38,074 bases of DNA from Gemmatimonadota bacterium (GTDB lineage Bacteria > Gemmatimonadota > Gemmatimonadetes > Longimicrobiales > Gaopeijiaceae). Position numbers and translations under genes: made by a program. The stretch is taken from positions 1-38,074 of the forward strand of contig JABDNZ010000353.1 in assembly GCA_013043565.1 (NCBI GenBank), in the 5' to 3' direction. Numbering within the stretch: the first letter of the stretch is position 1; each line of letters begins with the position of its first letter. The notes below the pieces were generated by a model, which was given only the letters and a program-made list of their open reading frames with translations, ran no database searches and had not been told where the DNA came from. Shown in pieces: positions 1-10,637 of the stretch.

Positions 1-119
1 CCAATGGCACAGTTCCGGCACAATTCGGGTCAAACCCGACCCGCAGCCCACACGGCACCCATCCCGCCGTTCTGCCGGAAAGCCTTGTCCTGCTTAGTTT
101 TTTCAGGGAAAGTTCAGCA

Positions 120-190
120 TTGGCCCGGGTGGATTCGAACCACCACCGCCGGTTCCAAAGACCGGTGTCCTGCCATTAGACGACGGGCCA
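120..190 (-). tRNA. tRNA-Gln (anticodon TTG), no encoded CCA
   Basis: The reverse complement folds as a cloverleaf: acceptor TGGCCCG/CGGGCCA, anticodon stem CCGGT/ACCGG with loop CTTTGGA (TTG), T arm GGTGG-TTCGAAT-CCACC. It lies directly downstream of ispE. Confidence 0.95.
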
Positions 191-217
191 GAAATACCCC
201 TCCACGTCGTATCGTAC

Positions 218-1129
218 CTAATCACCCACCTCCCGTTCAACCCCCCCCAAAAGTCTGGGGTCCGCCCATCGGGACTGTGTGCGGGTCAGGACGAACCTCG
301 TTTCGGGGAACTTCGGTGCAAGAACCGATTCTGCACCCAGGGCTTCGGTTTCGTCACTGAATACGCCAAAAAGAGCCGATCCACTTCCGGAAAGCAGGCT
401 GAGCACGGGTCCGGTTTCCTCGAGGGCCTCCCGGATCGGTCGAAGGGTGGGGTATTCCTGGAAGATCACGTCTTCGAAGTCGTTCCGGGCCAAGGCCCTC
501 AGAGCATCCCAGCTGGAGAAGTCGCCGGCCGAGAAAGTCCGGGCCTCGTGGCCCGGCTTCAAGCCCTCCCTGCTTCGGGCCAGAAGGCCATAGGCGTGGG
601 GCGTCCCGACGGTCAATGGAGGTAGGGCGAGAAGGGCCGGGGCCGGCGGCAGGGGCTGAAGAGCCCGGACCCGATCCCCTCGACCCCTGGCCAGCGCCAG
701 GGATGACCGGGCCAGGAAGAAGGGCACATCCGAGCCCAGCCTCTTTGCCATGCTCATTAGCTGGACCTCATCCACTCTGCCGGGGAAAAGATCGGTGAGC
801 CCCAGGAGCGTGGCTCCCGCGTCAGAGGAGCCTCCACCCAATCCCGCTCCTGTGGGGATCCTCTTCCGAAGAACGATCCTTACCCCGTCCCCTTCCCCAC
901 GGACTCTCAAAAAGGCCCTTGCCGCCCGGTAAACGAGGTTCTCCTCAGGGGGACAAATATCCGGGCCGTCCATCTCGAGGGATATCCCGGATTCTTTTCG
1001 TTCGAGGAGGAGCGTGTCGCCGAACTCGAGGCTGCAGAAGAGGGTTTCGAGCTGGTGATATCCCGAGGGCTCTCGGGCCAAGACCCTGAGGAAGAGATTC
1101 ACCTTGGCAGGAGCATGAAGGGTCAGCAT
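218..1129 (-). CDS. ispE: 4-diphosphocytidyl-2-C-methyl-D-erythritol kinase
   Basis: GHMP kinase features: N-terminal APAKVNLFLRV, PTGAGLGGGSSDAG glycine-rich loop, C-terminal LSGSGSALFG. Confidence 0.95.
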   Translation of the reverse strand: MLTLHAPAKVNLFLRVLAREPSGYHQLETLFCSLEFGDTLLLERKESGISLEMDGPDICPPEENLVYRAARAFLRVRGEGDGVRIVLRKRIPTGAGLGGGSSDAGATLLGLTDLFPGRVDEVQLMSMAKRLGSDVPFFLARSSLALARGRGDRVRALQPLPPAPALLALPPLTVGTPHAYGLLARSREGLKPGHEARTFSAGDFSSWDALRALARNDFEDVIFQEYPTLRPIREALEETGPVLSLLSGSGSALFGVFSDETEALGAESVLAPKFPETRFVLTRTQSRWADPRLLGGVEREVGD

Positions 1130-1140
1130 TGCATTCCCAG

Positions 1141-2175
1141 TCAGTCCGACGCCTCGGCCGCGGCACCGTCGATCCGAGGCTCGCCTCCCTTCACATCCCC
1201 AAAAGAGATCCCCAACTTCCAGGCATAGTAGACCCCGATGATTGTCACGGGGATGAACCCACCGAGGTGAAGACCGAAGGCCAAGCCCAGAGCCGCAGCA
1301 GGAGGGGCTGCATAAACCCCAAGGCCAGCCACCACGCCCGCGTGGAATGTCCCCACGAACCCGGGAGCCGCAGGGGCCGCCACCGCAAGGGCTACCATGC
1401 CGTTCACGAATAGGGCCACGTCGAAGCTCACGTCGATACCGAACGCAAAAAAGGCCACCCAGAACGCAAGGCTCTGAACGACCCAGATGGCGAGGCTCCA
1501 GAGGCCGGCCCTCAGGAGAAGGGCCGGTCTCTGGAATACCCCCAGTCCGTCCAGGAACGCCTCCAGAACGTCCAACAGGAACCTGGAGATCCGACCCGGG
1601 AAGATGCCGACGACCTTTTCCGCAAAACTCACCAGAGGCTTCGGGAAAAGGAGAAGGAGGACCATGAACAGAAGGACCCCTCCAAGGACGACCATCACAC
1701 CTCGAATCCAGACCTCGAGAGAGACCCCGCTCACCACCGCCTGGTCGGGGAAGCCCGGGGCGGACAGGGCGACAAAGACCAGGGCGAGGATGGTCAGCGC
1801 GTCCAGGAAGCGCTCGACCACGAGGGACCCGAAGGCCCCGCTCATGGACACGGGCTCCATTCGTGAAAGGGCATAGGGTCGGACCAGCTCACCGGCCCTG
1901 GCCGGGAGGAGATTGGTGGCCATGAAGCCGATATTTACGGCCGCAAATCTGGAGCGGAAGGATGTTCCGGATTGGATCGGATGAAGCAGATAGCCCCAAC
2001 GGATCGAGCGAAGGACGTAGTTGCTGGTCGCGATCGCTACGGCAAGGCCCAGAAGCCAAAAATTCGCTCCCTGGATTTCGGCCCAAACCTCCGGCACATC
2101 CGTGCCCCTGAACACCCACCAAATCAGAAGCGCCGTAACTCCGAAACCAAGTACGGCCCGCCAGGGATGCCTCAC
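1141..2175 (-). CDS. Lysylphosphatidylglycerol synthase TM region / UPF0104 flippase-like membrane protein
   Basis: Multi-pass hydrophobic protein with family-like segments (NYVLRSIRWGYLL, NLLPARAGELVRPYAL, AAPAAPGFVGTFHAGVVAGL). Confidence 0.85.
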   Translation of the reverse strand: MRHPWRAVLGFGVTALLIWWVFRGTDVPEVWAEIQGANFWLLGLAVAIATSNYVLRSIRWGYLLHPIQSGTSFRSRFAAVNIGFMATNLLPARAGELVRPYALSRMEPVSMSGAFGSLVVERFLDALTILALVFVALSAPGFPDQAVVSGVSLEVWIRGVMVVLGGVLLFMVLLLLFPKPLVSFAEKVVGIFPGRISRFLLDVLEAFLDGLGVFQRPALLLRAGLWSLAIWVVQSLAFWVAFFAFGIDVSFDVALFVNGMVALAVAAPAAPGFVGTFHAGVVAGLGVYAAPPAAALGLAFGLHLGGFIPVTIIGVYYAWKLGISFGDVKGGEPRIDGAAAEASD

Positions 2176-2187
2176 GATTCCTCCCGG

Positions 2188-2955
2188 TTAGAACCCCATG
2201 GGGGGGACCCAAACTCCGCCCTCTTCCACAACCGCGGGGGCCCGGTGGATCAGATCTCCCATTTCCCTCACCGCCCGTTCCAATCCCACGAACACGGATC
2301 TCGAGATGATGCTGTGCCCGATGTTCAACTCCTCGATTTCGGGAATGGCGGCCACGGGAATCACGTTCTCATACGTGAGCCCGTGCCCGGCATGGACGGC
2401 CAAACCCATTTCTCTCCCCCTGCGGGCCATGTCCGCGAGACGGGTCAACTCCAGCGCCCGGGCGTCACCTCTGGCGTTGGCGTATTCCCCGGTATGCAGC
2501 TCAACGGCGTCGGCACCCAGTTCTACCGATCGCTCCAGGGCAGAGGACTCTGGATCGATGAATAGGGAGGTCCGGATCCCATGCCCTTCCAGCTTGGCCA
2601 GAGCGGCCGCGAGGGCTTTGCGATTCTCGGAGGGTCCCAAATCCAAGCCCCCTTCGGTGGTCACCTCCTCCCGCTTCTCCGGCACCAGGGTGGTTTGAAG
2701 GGGCCTGAGCTCACAAGCCAGGTCCAAGATCTCCGAGCTCGCGGCCAGCTCGAAGTTCAACCCCGTTCGGATCGTCTCCATGAGGAGGCGAACGTCCCGG
2801 TCCTGGATATGCCTACGATCCTCCCTCAGATGGACCGTGATTCCATGGGCACCACCAAGCTCGGCCAGGACCGCACCCCGCACGGGATCCGGCTCATCGG
2901 TCTTTCGGGCCTGTCGCACGGTGGCGACATGGTCGATGTTTACGTAGAGCCTCAT
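2188..2955 (-). CDS. pdxJ: Pyridoxine 5'-phosphate synthase
   Basis: [51 protein letters not shown] are PdxJ signatures. Confidence 0.95.
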   Translation of the reverse strand: MRLYVNIDHVATVRQARKTDEPDPVRGAVLAELGGAHGITVHLREDRRHIQDRDVRLLMETIRTGLNFELAASSEILDLACELRPLQTTLVPEKREEVTTEGGLDLGPSENRKALAAALAKLEGHGIRTSLFIDPESSALERSVELGADAVELHTGEYANARGDARALELTRLADMARRGREMGLAVHAGHGLTYENVIPVAAIPEIEELNIGHSIISRSVFVGLERAVREMGDLIHRAPAVVEEGGVWVPPMGF

Positions 2956-3821
2956 TTTTCCCTCTCGAAAAGCTCTTTCAGCTCGTCTTTGGCGTCTTGG
3001 TCCAGCCCGGCCTCCCCCGCCAGGGCCAGGATTTCCAAACCCATGGAAGCATAAAGGGCTCGCTCCCTGGCCTCCAGGGTCCGGAGGTGCAATCGTACGG
3101 TTTCGACGTCCCCCCGAGATATGGGCCCGGTGAGAGCCCGTACCGGGCCCAGGCGACCGAGGTTCTCCAGGCTCCCACGAGCCAAAGGCAGAATCGCCTG
3201 GATCGCCTCATCCTCCGGCACCCCGGCCTGAACCATCAGGCGTCCTGCGGCGCCTATGAGCCCCGCAAGGTAATTCGATGCAAAAACCGCTGCCGCGTGG
3301 TACAAAGGCCGCCGGGCCACGGGTATGGTGAGGACCGATCCGCCAATGGGACTCAGGATCCGCCTGGCAGCCGAGAGGGCGGCGGGTTCCCCGGATACGG
3401 CAAAATAGATTCCCTCGAGCTGCTCCGGACCCAGAAGCGGGTCGGCGAGGCTCTGAAGGGGGTGGAGTGTGCCCACGGAATATCCCCTCTCCAGGAGGGG
3501 AGCCAGGGGATCGGTTCCCAGGGCACCTGAGAGATGGAATGCCGCGCAACCAGGGGGAGCATCACCCTGGGAGGCCAGAGCCAGGGTAATCTCTGGGAGG
3601 ATCTCGTCGGGCACGGCGAGAAGCACCGCCGTCGAGCCCGGCTCTGGCTGCCGAAGCCCGAACACGTATTCGGCGATTCCATCGATGAACAGGGGATGAG
3701 GGGGTGGGTCCGGCCTCCGACCACAAAAGGTCAGGCTGTCCAGCCCCCCAGCCCGCCAGAGCGCATAGCCCAGGGATAGGCCTGCTCTTCCGGGTCCGAT
3801 AACAAGAAGGCGTTCCGACAT
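2952..3821 (-). CDS. Rossmann-like / DUF2520 domain protein
   Basis: N-terminal nucleotide-binding motif [15 protein letters not shown], followed by FHLSGALG and GTLHPLQS typical of DUF2520 proteins. Confidence 0.8.
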   Translation of the reverse strand: MSERLLVIGPGRAGLSLGYALWRAGGLDSLTFCGRRPDPPPHPLFIDGIAEYVFGLRQPEPGSTAVLLAVPDEILPEITLALASQGDAPPGCAAFHLSGALGTDPLAPLLERGYSVGTLHPLQSLADPLLGPEQLEGIYFAVSGEPAALSAARRILSPIGGSVLTIPVARRPLYHAAAVFASNYLAGLIGAAGRLMVQAGVPEDEAIQAILPLARGSLENLGRLGPVRALTGPISRGDVETVRLHLRTLEARERALYASMGLEILALAGEAGLDQDAKDELKELFEREK

Positions 3822-3826
3822 GGGAA

Positions 3827-5191
3827 TCAGGGGGCCGGTATGATTTCTATACCGGACCTCTGCTCCAGGCGGCCTTTCAAGGACGCCGGAATACGGGCTT
3901 CGACCTCCACACGGGAGCCATTCGATCTTTGCTCCACAACCTCGCCTTCCCGATAGAGCGTTGCCATCGTTTCGCCGTCCCCAGCCGGAACCGAGATCAC
4001 CAGATGCTCCAGCCCCGCCCGGAGGCGAGCCTTCATGGCGTCCCGGACCCTATGGAGGGAGTCGGGGCGGTGGGCGGAAAGAAAGACCGCCGGGGTCCGG
4101 TCCGTCGCCCTGACCCGGTCCCGAAGACCGTCTTCCTCGCCATGGGTCAGTCGATCGATCTTGTTAAATACCAGTAACTGGGGCCGCTGGGTCAACTCCA
4201 ACTCACCCAGGACCTCATGAACCACCTCCCTATGCTCCTCCCAATCCGGATCCGAGGCATCGATGACATGGAGGAGGAGGTCGGCTTCCCTTGCCTCTTC
4301 CAGCGTCGAACGGAATGAGGCGATAAGGTGGTGAGGGAGCTTTCGGATGAACCCAACCGTGTCCGTGACCAGCGCCTGGTGACCCGATCCCAGATCCACC
4401 ATGCGCGTGGCCGAGTCCAGCGTCGCAAAGAGCCGATCCTCGACGAACAACTCCGAACCGGAAAGGGCCTTCAACAGCGACGACTTCCCGGCGTTCGTGT
4501 ACCCCACCAGGGCGGCCCGGAACTCTCCCTCTCTGGCTTTCCTTTGAACCGCCCGGGCTTTCGCCACATCCCGGAGTTTTGCCTTCAGATCAGAAATCCG
4601 AGTTCCGATGAGGCGCCGGTCCGTTTCCAACTGCGTCTCGCCGGGTCCCCTCAGGCCAATCCCCCCGCGGATCCTGGACAGGTGGCTCCACATCCGTCGA
4701 AGCCTCGGAAGCAAGTATTCCAGCTGTGCCAGCTCGACTTGGAGCTTGGCCTCCCGACTCCGAGCCCGCGTTGCGAAGATGTCCAGGATCAGCTCAGGCC
4801 TATCGAGGACCCGGACTTCCAACAGATCCTCAAGGTTCTTTCCCTGAGCCGGCGTGAGCTCCTCGTCGAAGATCACGAGGTTCCCGCCAGTGTCATGAAT
4901 CAGATCCTTGAGCTCACGGGCTTTCCCCTCCCCTATGAAATACCGTGGGTTGGGGGCGTCGATGCGTTGGCGCAGAACCGAGGCAACCTCCCCACCGGCG
5001 GTGTGGGTGAGGCGCGCAAGCTCCTCCAGGTGTTCCTCTAGAACCCGCTGAGTCACATTCCTGGTCGGGGCACCGACCAGCACCGCTTTGTCGATGGGTT
5101 TCCGGTTTTCGATGAGTTGAGTAGGAATCGGAAACGACCTCCCTGGTTCTATGATTGCCGACCCTGGACCAGCGGCCAGACGAGAGCCCAC
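3827..5191 (-). CDS. hflX: GTPase HflX
   Basis: RIRGGIGLRGPGETQLETDRR, ALVGYTNAGKSSLLKAL (P-loop), DTVGFIRKLPHHLIASFRSTLEE, NKID. The likely start is GTG at 5191, sharing one base with the upstream TAG. Confidence 0.95.
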   Translation of the reverse strand: MGSRLAAGPGSAIIEPGRSFPIPTQLIENRKPIDKAVLVGAPTRNVTQRVLEEHLEELARLTHTAGGEVASVLRQRIDAPNPRYFIGEGKARELKDLIHDTGGNLVIFDEELTPAQGKNLEDLLEVRVLDRPELILDIFATRARSREAKLQVELAQLEYLLPRLRRMWSHLSRIRGGIGLRGPGETQLETDRRLIGTRISDLKAKLRDVAKARAVQRKAREGEFRAALVGYTNAGKSSLLKALSGSELFVEDRLFATLDSATRMVDLGSGHQALVTDTVGFIRKLPHHLIASFRSTLEEAREADLLLHVIDASDPDWEEHREVVHEVLGELELTQRPQLLVFNKIDRLTHGEEDGLRDRVRATDRTPAVFLSAHRPDSLHRVRDAMKARLRAGLEHLVISVPAGDGETMATLYREGEVVEQRSNGSRVEVEARIPASLKGRLEQRSGIEIIPAP

Positions 5192-5658
5192 TACGGTATC
5201 AGGATTCCCTCACTCCGGAACGGGACGTCGAAACTCGTTCCGAACCTGCGTACAGAAACTCTTCCATGCACGCGGTAGGGCACCTCACCCGACGAAAGAA
5301 AACTCCGAAGTGCCGCGCCCAGAGCTCGATATTCGAACGGAAAGGGAATCGTTACTCTTTGGACCTCTTCGCCTGGGATCACGATCCTCTCCGAATGAAC
5401 CCCTCCGGCCAAACGGGTCCAGACGTCGGCCCCTTCAGGGCCCCTTACCCTCACCTCGTAGAAAAACGCCTCCAAATCCAGGTCTTTTGAGCCGGCATTG
5501 GTAACATCCAGAGTGACTGCGGCAGTCCCGGAAGTGAGCCCCAAGCTGACCAGGCCCACCTCTACGATCTCGACGGACGGCGGGGTGAACAAGGCCGCAC
5601 AGGAGGGGAGACCCAACAGGAGCAGACCCGTCACCCCGAATGACACTTTCACCTTCAT
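5191..5658 (-). CDS. LEA14-like (LEA type 2 family) putative lipoprotein
   Basis: Start refined to ATG at 5658 (MKVKVSF), sharing one base with the rarA stop. Lipobox-like LLGLPSCA, then a WHy/LEA2-like beta domain. Confidence 0.65.
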   Translation of the reverse strand: MKVKVSFGVTGLLLLGLPSCAALFTPPSVEIVEVGLVSLGLTSGTAAVTLDVTNAGSKDLDLEAFFYEVRVRGPEGADVWTRLAGGVHSERIVIPGEEVQRVTIPFPFEYRALGAALRSFLSSGEVPYRVHGRVSVRRFGTSFDVPFRSEGILIP

Positions 5659-7082
5659 CAGCCTTCTTCTCCCTCTCCCGGCTCCTCGCCCTCCACCCTT
5701 TTTTTTGCCCACCATTCCAGTCTCTTCCTGACGGTAGCCTCATGCCCGTAGCGCCCAGGCCGGTAGAACGACTTCCCCTCCAGGCCTTCGGGAAGGTAGC
5801 TCTGGGGGGCGACCCCGTGGGGTTCGTCGTGATCGTAGCGGTAACCGGCGCCATAGCCCAGATCCTGCATGAGCTCCGTCGGTGCATTTCGAATGGCCAG
5901 TGGAACCGGGGATCCGGCGGTTTCCCGGGCGGCCTTTTGGGCTTCTTTCCAACCGAGATAGACCCGGTTGGATTTGGGACACGTGGCCAGATAGACCGTG
6001 GCCTCGGCCAGCGCCAGCTCCCCTTCCGGGGAACCGAGAAAACGGAAAGCATCTCGCGCCGCCACAGCCACTTGGAGAGCCGCCGGGTCGGAGAGCCCGA
6101 TGTCCTCTGTGGCCATCCGAATCAACCGGCGGGCCAGATATAGGGGATCTTCTCCCCCCTCCAGCATCCGGGCCAGCCAGTACAGGGCTCCATCGGGGTC
6201 ACTTCCGCGGACGGCCTTGTGGAGAGCCGAGATCAGGTTGAAATGCTCTTCCCCCGACTTGTCGTAGACCGCGAAGCGAAGCTGAGCAGCCTCCTTCACC
6301 AAATCCGGTGTGATGGATCCCCCCTCACCGGCCAAAGTTGCTGCCCCCTCCAGAATCCCCAGGGCCCTCCTGGCGTCACCGTCCGACTCCCTCGCCAGAA
6401 ACCCCAGAACTCCATCCTGCCACTGGAGTCCCAGGGAACCCAACCCCCTCTCGCGATCCTCCAGGGCCCTCAGGAGAATCGCCGTCAAAGACGCCTCGGA
6501 AAGGGGTTCCAGCAGGAACACGGGTGCTCGGGAGAGGAGGGGCCTCACAATCTCGAAGGAGGGGTTCTCCGTGGTAGCCCCCATGAGGATGATCGTGCCG
6601 TCCTCTACGTGGGGGAGAAACGCGTCTTGCTGGGCCTTGTTGAAACGGTGGATTTCGTCACAAAACAAGATGGTCCTTCGGCCCGACGCCTTCTGCCGCT
6701 CTTTGGCCTGGCCGATGATCTCCCTGACCCGGGCGACACCCTCGGTCACGGCAGAGAAGGATTCGAACCTGGCATCCGTTCCCTCGGCGAGGAGCCTGCC
6801 CAGGGTGGTCTTTCCCGAGCCGGGGGGGCCCCAGAAGATCATGCTTCCCACCTCCCCCCGGTCCAGCATCGCCCGGAGCACCCGCCCCGGTCCCAGGAGG
6901 TGCGCCTGCCCCTCGAACTCCTCCGCGGACCGAGGCCGCATTCTCGCAGCCAACGGCCGATCGACGAACTCGGCGGAGGCGGGGAGGGCCGGTACCCCTG
7001 GCTCGGATCCCTGGCCTGAGCCCCCGTCACTGTTCTTCCGCTCGGGGAACAGGTCCAGCTCATCGCCAGGTCCCGGGTTCAC
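5658..7082 (-). CDS. rarA: Replication-associated recombination protein A (AAA ATPase)
   Basis: RPLAARMRPRSAEEFEGQAHLLG, GPPGSGKTTLGRLLA, LFCDEIHRFNKAQQDAFLPHVEDGTIILMGATTENPSFE. Confidence 0.95.
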   Translation of the reverse strand: MNPGPGDELDLFPERKNSDGGSGQGSEPGVPALPASAEFVDRPLAARMRPRSAEEFEGQAHLLGPGRVLRAMLDRGEVGSMIFWGPPGSGKTTLGRLLAEGTDARFESFSAVTEGVARVREIIGQAKERQKASGRRTILFCDEIHRFNKAQQDAFLPHVEDGTIILMGATTENPSFEIVRPLLSRAPVFLLEPLSEASLTAILLRALEDRERGLGSLGLQWQDGVLGFLARESDGDARRALGILEGAATLAGEGGSITPDLVKEAAQLRFAVYDKSGEEHFNLISALHKAVRGSDPDGALYWLARMLEGGEDPLYLARRLIRMATEDIGLSDPAALQVAVAARDAFRFLGSPEGELALAEATVYLATCPKSNRVYLGWKEAQKAARETAGSPVPLAIRNAPTELMQDLGYGAGYRYDHDEPHGVAPQSYLPEGLEGKSFYRPGRYGHEATVRKRLEWWAKKRVEGEEPGEGEEG

Positions 7083-8461
7083 TCTCTCTCCCCCCGCGTG
7101 CCTTCAGGGAGTTCCACCAGCGCTTTCAGGCGAGCCTTGGTATTGAGACCGGGGTCCTCCAGGACCCGAGCCATGAGGCTCCCGAGGATCTCCCCGAACG
7201 CCGGGCCTGGTTTGAGTCCCAGGGAGATGAGATCCCTCCCATTCAAAGCCAGATCGCCCAGTTCCAGGGGATGCCCTGCCCGAATCTCCCTGCGGAACCG
7301 TCGTATCAGGTCCAGGACCGGACCGGGATCCGACCCGAACCGATCAGCGTCCAGGCGGGCTTTCGCGAGCCAGATCCTTCCAAAATCCCGAAACCGGACA
7401 GGGTCGGCCCTGTGGAGCCATCCCCGGAGGACCGGGGCATCGGGAAGGTCAAGTGGGGGCTCCAGCCCGATCCCGATGATCTCTGACACCTCACGGATCT
7501 CCTGGTTGGAATACCGCCCTCGGATGAGGGCGGCCGCAGCCCTTTCTCTGGCCCGGGCCCTCCGCTCCTCTTCCCTGTCTCCGGCCGGATCTTCAGAGTC
7601 GCTCCGCTTTGCGGGATCGGGAGATCCAGCTATCCCGACCCCATGGAGCAAGGCCGCAAGACGCAGGATGGGCCGACGGGAAGAAAGTTGGTCGACGAGG
7701 CGAAGGGAGTGTTCCCAGAGGTCCTCGTCCCTGCCCGACCTCCTGCACCCACTCACCGCGGAGAGCTCGGGATAAAGGGCCCCCAACACGCCGGATTCCT
7801 CGTAGAGAGCCAGGGTCTCGGAGGGGGTCAGGTCCTCCGTCAAAACCTTCAGAAGTTCTTCCCTGATTCGTTCCGGCGAAAGCTGATCGAGGTGATCGGT
7901 ACAGGCGCACAGGGCCGCCCAGGTCGGGTCGTCGATCCGGAGCTTGAACCTTCCGGAAAACCGGAGTGCCCTAAGGACTCGAAGATAGTCCTCCGAAAAG
8001 CGGTCCTCGGGAGTGCCGACGGTTCTCAGGACCTTCTCCTTCAGATCCTCTCGACCGGAAAACGGGTCACTGTACTCCCGCCGAATCGGGTGCCATGCGA
8101 CGGCGTTCACCGTGAAGTCCCGTCGAGCCAAATCCTCCTGGAGGGTGTCCGCGAACTCCACGACCGCGTGTCGTCCGGTGGTTTCGATATCCTTTCGGAA
8201 CGTCGTGACCTCCAGGAGGACCCCCTGCCGGGTCAGGACACCCACCGTGCCGTGATCCACTCCGACCGGTACGGTACGGGGGAATAGGCCCTGGACCACC
8301 TGCGGCGTAGCGCGGGTGGCCAGATCCCAATCCCCTGGCGGGATGCCGAGAAGGGTGTTCCGAACCGCTCCTCCCACGGTCCAGGTTTCGTACCCGGCCT
8401 GCTCGAGGGTATCGACCACCCAGCGGACGTAATCCGGAACCTGCGGCGTCGGGTCCATCAC
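7079..8461 (-). CDS. CCA tRNA nucleotidyltransferase / poly(A) polymerase family protein
   Basis: WTVGGAVRNTLLGIPPGDWDLATRATP and RRDFTVNAVAWHP, VLRALRFSGRFKLRID, typical of class II CCA-adding enzymes. Confidence 0.9.
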   Translation of the reverse strand: MMDPTPQVPDYVRWVVDTLEQAGYETWTVGGAVRNTLLGIPPGDWDLATRATPQVVQGLFPRTVPVGVDHGTVGVLTRQGVLLEVTTFRKDIETTGRHAVVEFADTLQEDLARRDFTVNAVAWHPIRREYSDPFSGREDLKEKVLRTVGTPEDRFSEDYLRVLRALRFSGRFKLRIDDPTWAALCACTDHLDQLSPERIREELLKVLTEDLTPSETLALYEESGVLGALYPELSAVSGCRRSGRDEDLWEHSLRLVDQLSSRRPILRLAALLHGVGIAGSPDPAKRSDSEDPAGDREEERRARARERAAAALIRGRYSNQEIREVSEIIGIGLEPPLDLPDAPVLRGWLHRADPVRFRDFGRIWLAKARLDADRFGSDPGPVLDLIRRFRREIRAGHPLELGDLALNGRDLISLGLKPGPAFGEILGSLMARVLEDPGLNTKARLKALVELPEGTRGERE

Positions 8462-9222
8462 CCCACCAGGACAGCGCCCCCGTTGACGTTCATGATCTCT
8501 CCCGTGATGTGTCGAGCAAGGTCGGAGCAGAGAAACACGATGGGTCCAGCGATGTCTTCCGCCGGCGGGACCCTACCGATGGGGATCGTCGCGGCGATGG
8601 CCTCTCTGCCCCCGTCGCCGTAGGCTGGTCGGGCCATCTCCGTGTCCACCCATCCAGGGGCAACACAGTTCACGGTGACACCCTTAGGACCAAGCTCCAC
8701 GCAAAGGCCTTTCACCATCGAGATGATCGCACCCTTACTTGCGGCATAATCCACGTGAAAGGCCTCTCCACGTTGTCCCGCAGTGGAGCTGACGAGAACG
8801 ATCCGTCCATTATCTCGAACTCGCTTGGCCGCTTCTTTCGTTGTGAAGAAGATGGAATCGAGGTTCGCCTGAAGCGTTCCCCGCCAACGGTCGTCGTCCA
8901 TCTCCGATATGGGGAGGTCCTCCGGCGGCCAGACGGCGGCATTCCCGACAAAAATGTCCAGCCCCTCGAACTCCTCATCGGCCTTCTGAAAGAGTCTGCG
9001 GGCATCCTCCGGAGTCGCCAGGTCTCCTGCCTCGGCCCACGCGTGGACCCCCAGTTCCCTCAAATAGCGGACGGTGTCCTCGGCCTCCCGAGCACGGCTC
9101 CGGTATCCGATACCCACCGACGCCCCTGCCTCGGCCAATAGAACCGCACAAGCCCGTCCGATTCCTCGAGAGCCCCCCGTGACGACGGCGGTCTTGCCCC
9201 GAAGGTCGATGAGGTTTCTCAT
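8458..9222 (-). CDS. SDR family oxidoreductase (FabG-like)
   Basis: TGGSRGIGRACA cofactor motif, NAAVWPPE, YAASKGA catalytic motif. Confidence 0.92.
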   Translation of the reverse strand: MRNLIDLRGKTAVVTGGSRGIGRACAVLLAEAGASVGIGYRSRAREAEDTVRYLRELGVHAWAEAGDLATPEDARRLFQKADEEFEGLDIFVGNAAVWPPEDLPISEMDDDRWRGTLQANLDSIFFTTKEAAKRVRDNGRIVLVSSTAGQRGEAFHVDYAASKGAIISMVKGLCVELGPKGVTVNCVAPGWVDTEMARPAYGDGGREAIAATIPIGRVPPAEDIAGPIVFLCSDLARHITGEIMNVNGGAVLVG

Positions 9223-9803
9223 GCTCTCCCCTCCATGACTTTTGCTTCTGCCAGTTCGCAGATGATGTGACCAAGGACAAGGTGCATCTCCTGGGCTCTT
9301 GGAACCGAATCGGTGGGGATCACAACCGCATGATCCACGACGGATGCAAGGCGCCCGCCCCCGCGAGCCAGGAACCCGACCGTTTTGACCTGGATGGAGG
9401 AGGCGACTTCGGCGGCCCGAAGAAGGTTCTCGGATTCGCCGCTTGTGGAGTGGAGGAAGAGGAGATCACCCTCTCGCCCAAAGGCCTCCAGCTGCCGGGA
9501 GAACACCTCTTCGAAACCGAGATCGTTGGCACCGGCCGTGAGCACCGAGGTATCGGTGGTCAAAGCCAGGGCTGGCATTGGAGCCCGATGGTGGTGGAAC
9601 CTGATCACGTACTCAGCGGCCAGGTGCTGAGCATCGGCTGCCGAACCGCCATTCCCGCAGAAGAAGAGCTTTCCGCCCCTCAGGAGGACCTGGGAAACCT
9701 CGGCAGCCAAAATTTCGATCTCCGGGCCCAAGGGGTCGGCCACCAGATCCACCAACTCTTTGAGCTCCTGCAATCGACGCCGGACGATTTCTCCACCGTT
9801 CAT
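9219..9803 (-). CDS. SIS domain protein, phosphoheptose isomerase (GmhA)-like
   Basis: GGKLFFCGNGGSAADAQHLAAEYV, LHSTSGESENLLRA. Confidence 0.88.
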   Translation of the reverse strand: MNGGEIVRRRLQELKELVDLVADPLGPEIEILAAEVSQVLLRGGKLFFCGNGGSAADAQHLAAEYVIRFHHHRAPMPALALTTDTSVLTAGANDLGFEEVFSRQLEAFGREGDLLFLHSTSGESENLLRAAEVASSIQVKTVGFLARGGGRLASVVDHAVVIPTDSVPRAQEMHLVLGHIICELAEAKVMEGRA

Positions 9804-9809
9804 CTGGGC

Positions 9810-10637
9810 TCACCACCTCTCTCGGGATTGGAAGGCCCCGCGGATTCTGTCCCAAAACCCGGTTTTCACGAATAACTCGTGCACCGGGAGGGGGTCTTCT
9901 CCCCTCAATACCCGCTTAGGGTTCACGTCAGCCAAAAGGCCGAATTGGGTTCCTCCACCCCAATCCGCCATGGCCTGTCTCGCCTCGGTCAAGGAGGGTG
10001 AAAGGTGAGGTCGCCCGTGGAAGTCGGAAGCCAGGAGGTCCACCCACCCTCGTTCAAGGAACCCCAGAGCCCTCCTTCGGGCCAGGTCTCCGTAGCGACC
10101 CACGAGGGACGCGTAGTTGACCTGGAGGAAGGCGCCCCGATCCCTCCATTCCCCGGCCATATTTCCACCCCGGTCCAGGCCGCGGTACCGCTCCGGGTGG
10201 GCTATGATGGGTTTCACCCCAGAGGAGAGGAGCCTCTCCAGCACGGGACCGGTGGATGGGGGAACCCGCAGACCGGGCCATTCCACCAGAACGAACGACG
10301 TACCAGCCAGTCTGAGCCGGGAATCCGAGAGATCCGGATCGGGAATATCCAGCATGACCTCGTGTCCCCGGTGGAGTGCCAACCCGGGGAATTCTTCTTT
10401 CGACAACTCCACCAAGCGGCCCCAAGCCTCATCCATCTCGTCCATACGGGCGGCGAACAGAGCCCTGTCTCGTGTGAGGCTGCCGTCTAGATGAGGCGTG
10501 GTGATGATCCTTCGAACCCCTGCCTGCCACATCTTGTTCAAGGAAACCCGGACATCCCCCAGATTCCGAGCACCGTCGTCCACACCGGGGACCAGATGGC
10601 TGTGAAGGTCCGTGAATCCCCGCGTCTCCCCTCGCAT
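9810..10637 (-). CDS. CpsB/CapC (YwqE)-type PHP tyrosine phosphatase
   Basis: GFTDLHSHLVPGVDDGARN, VRRIITTPHL, PIIAHPERYRGL, LLASDFHGRP. Start refined to ATG 10637, sharing one base with the upstream TGA. Confidence 0.88.
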   Translation of the reverse strand: MRGETRGFTDLHSHLVPGVDDGARNLGDVRVSLNKMWQAGVRRIITTPHLDGSLTRDRALFAARMDEMDEAWGRLVELSKEEFPGLALHRGHEVMLDIPDPDLSDSRLRLAGTSFVLVEWPGLRVPPSTGPVLERLLSSGVKPIIAHPERYRGLDRGGNMAGEWRDRGAFLQVNYASLVGRYGDLARRRALGFLERGWVDLLASDFHGRPHLSPSLTEARQAMADWGGGTQFGLLADVNPKRVLRGEDPLPVHELFVKTGFWDRIRGAFQSRERW

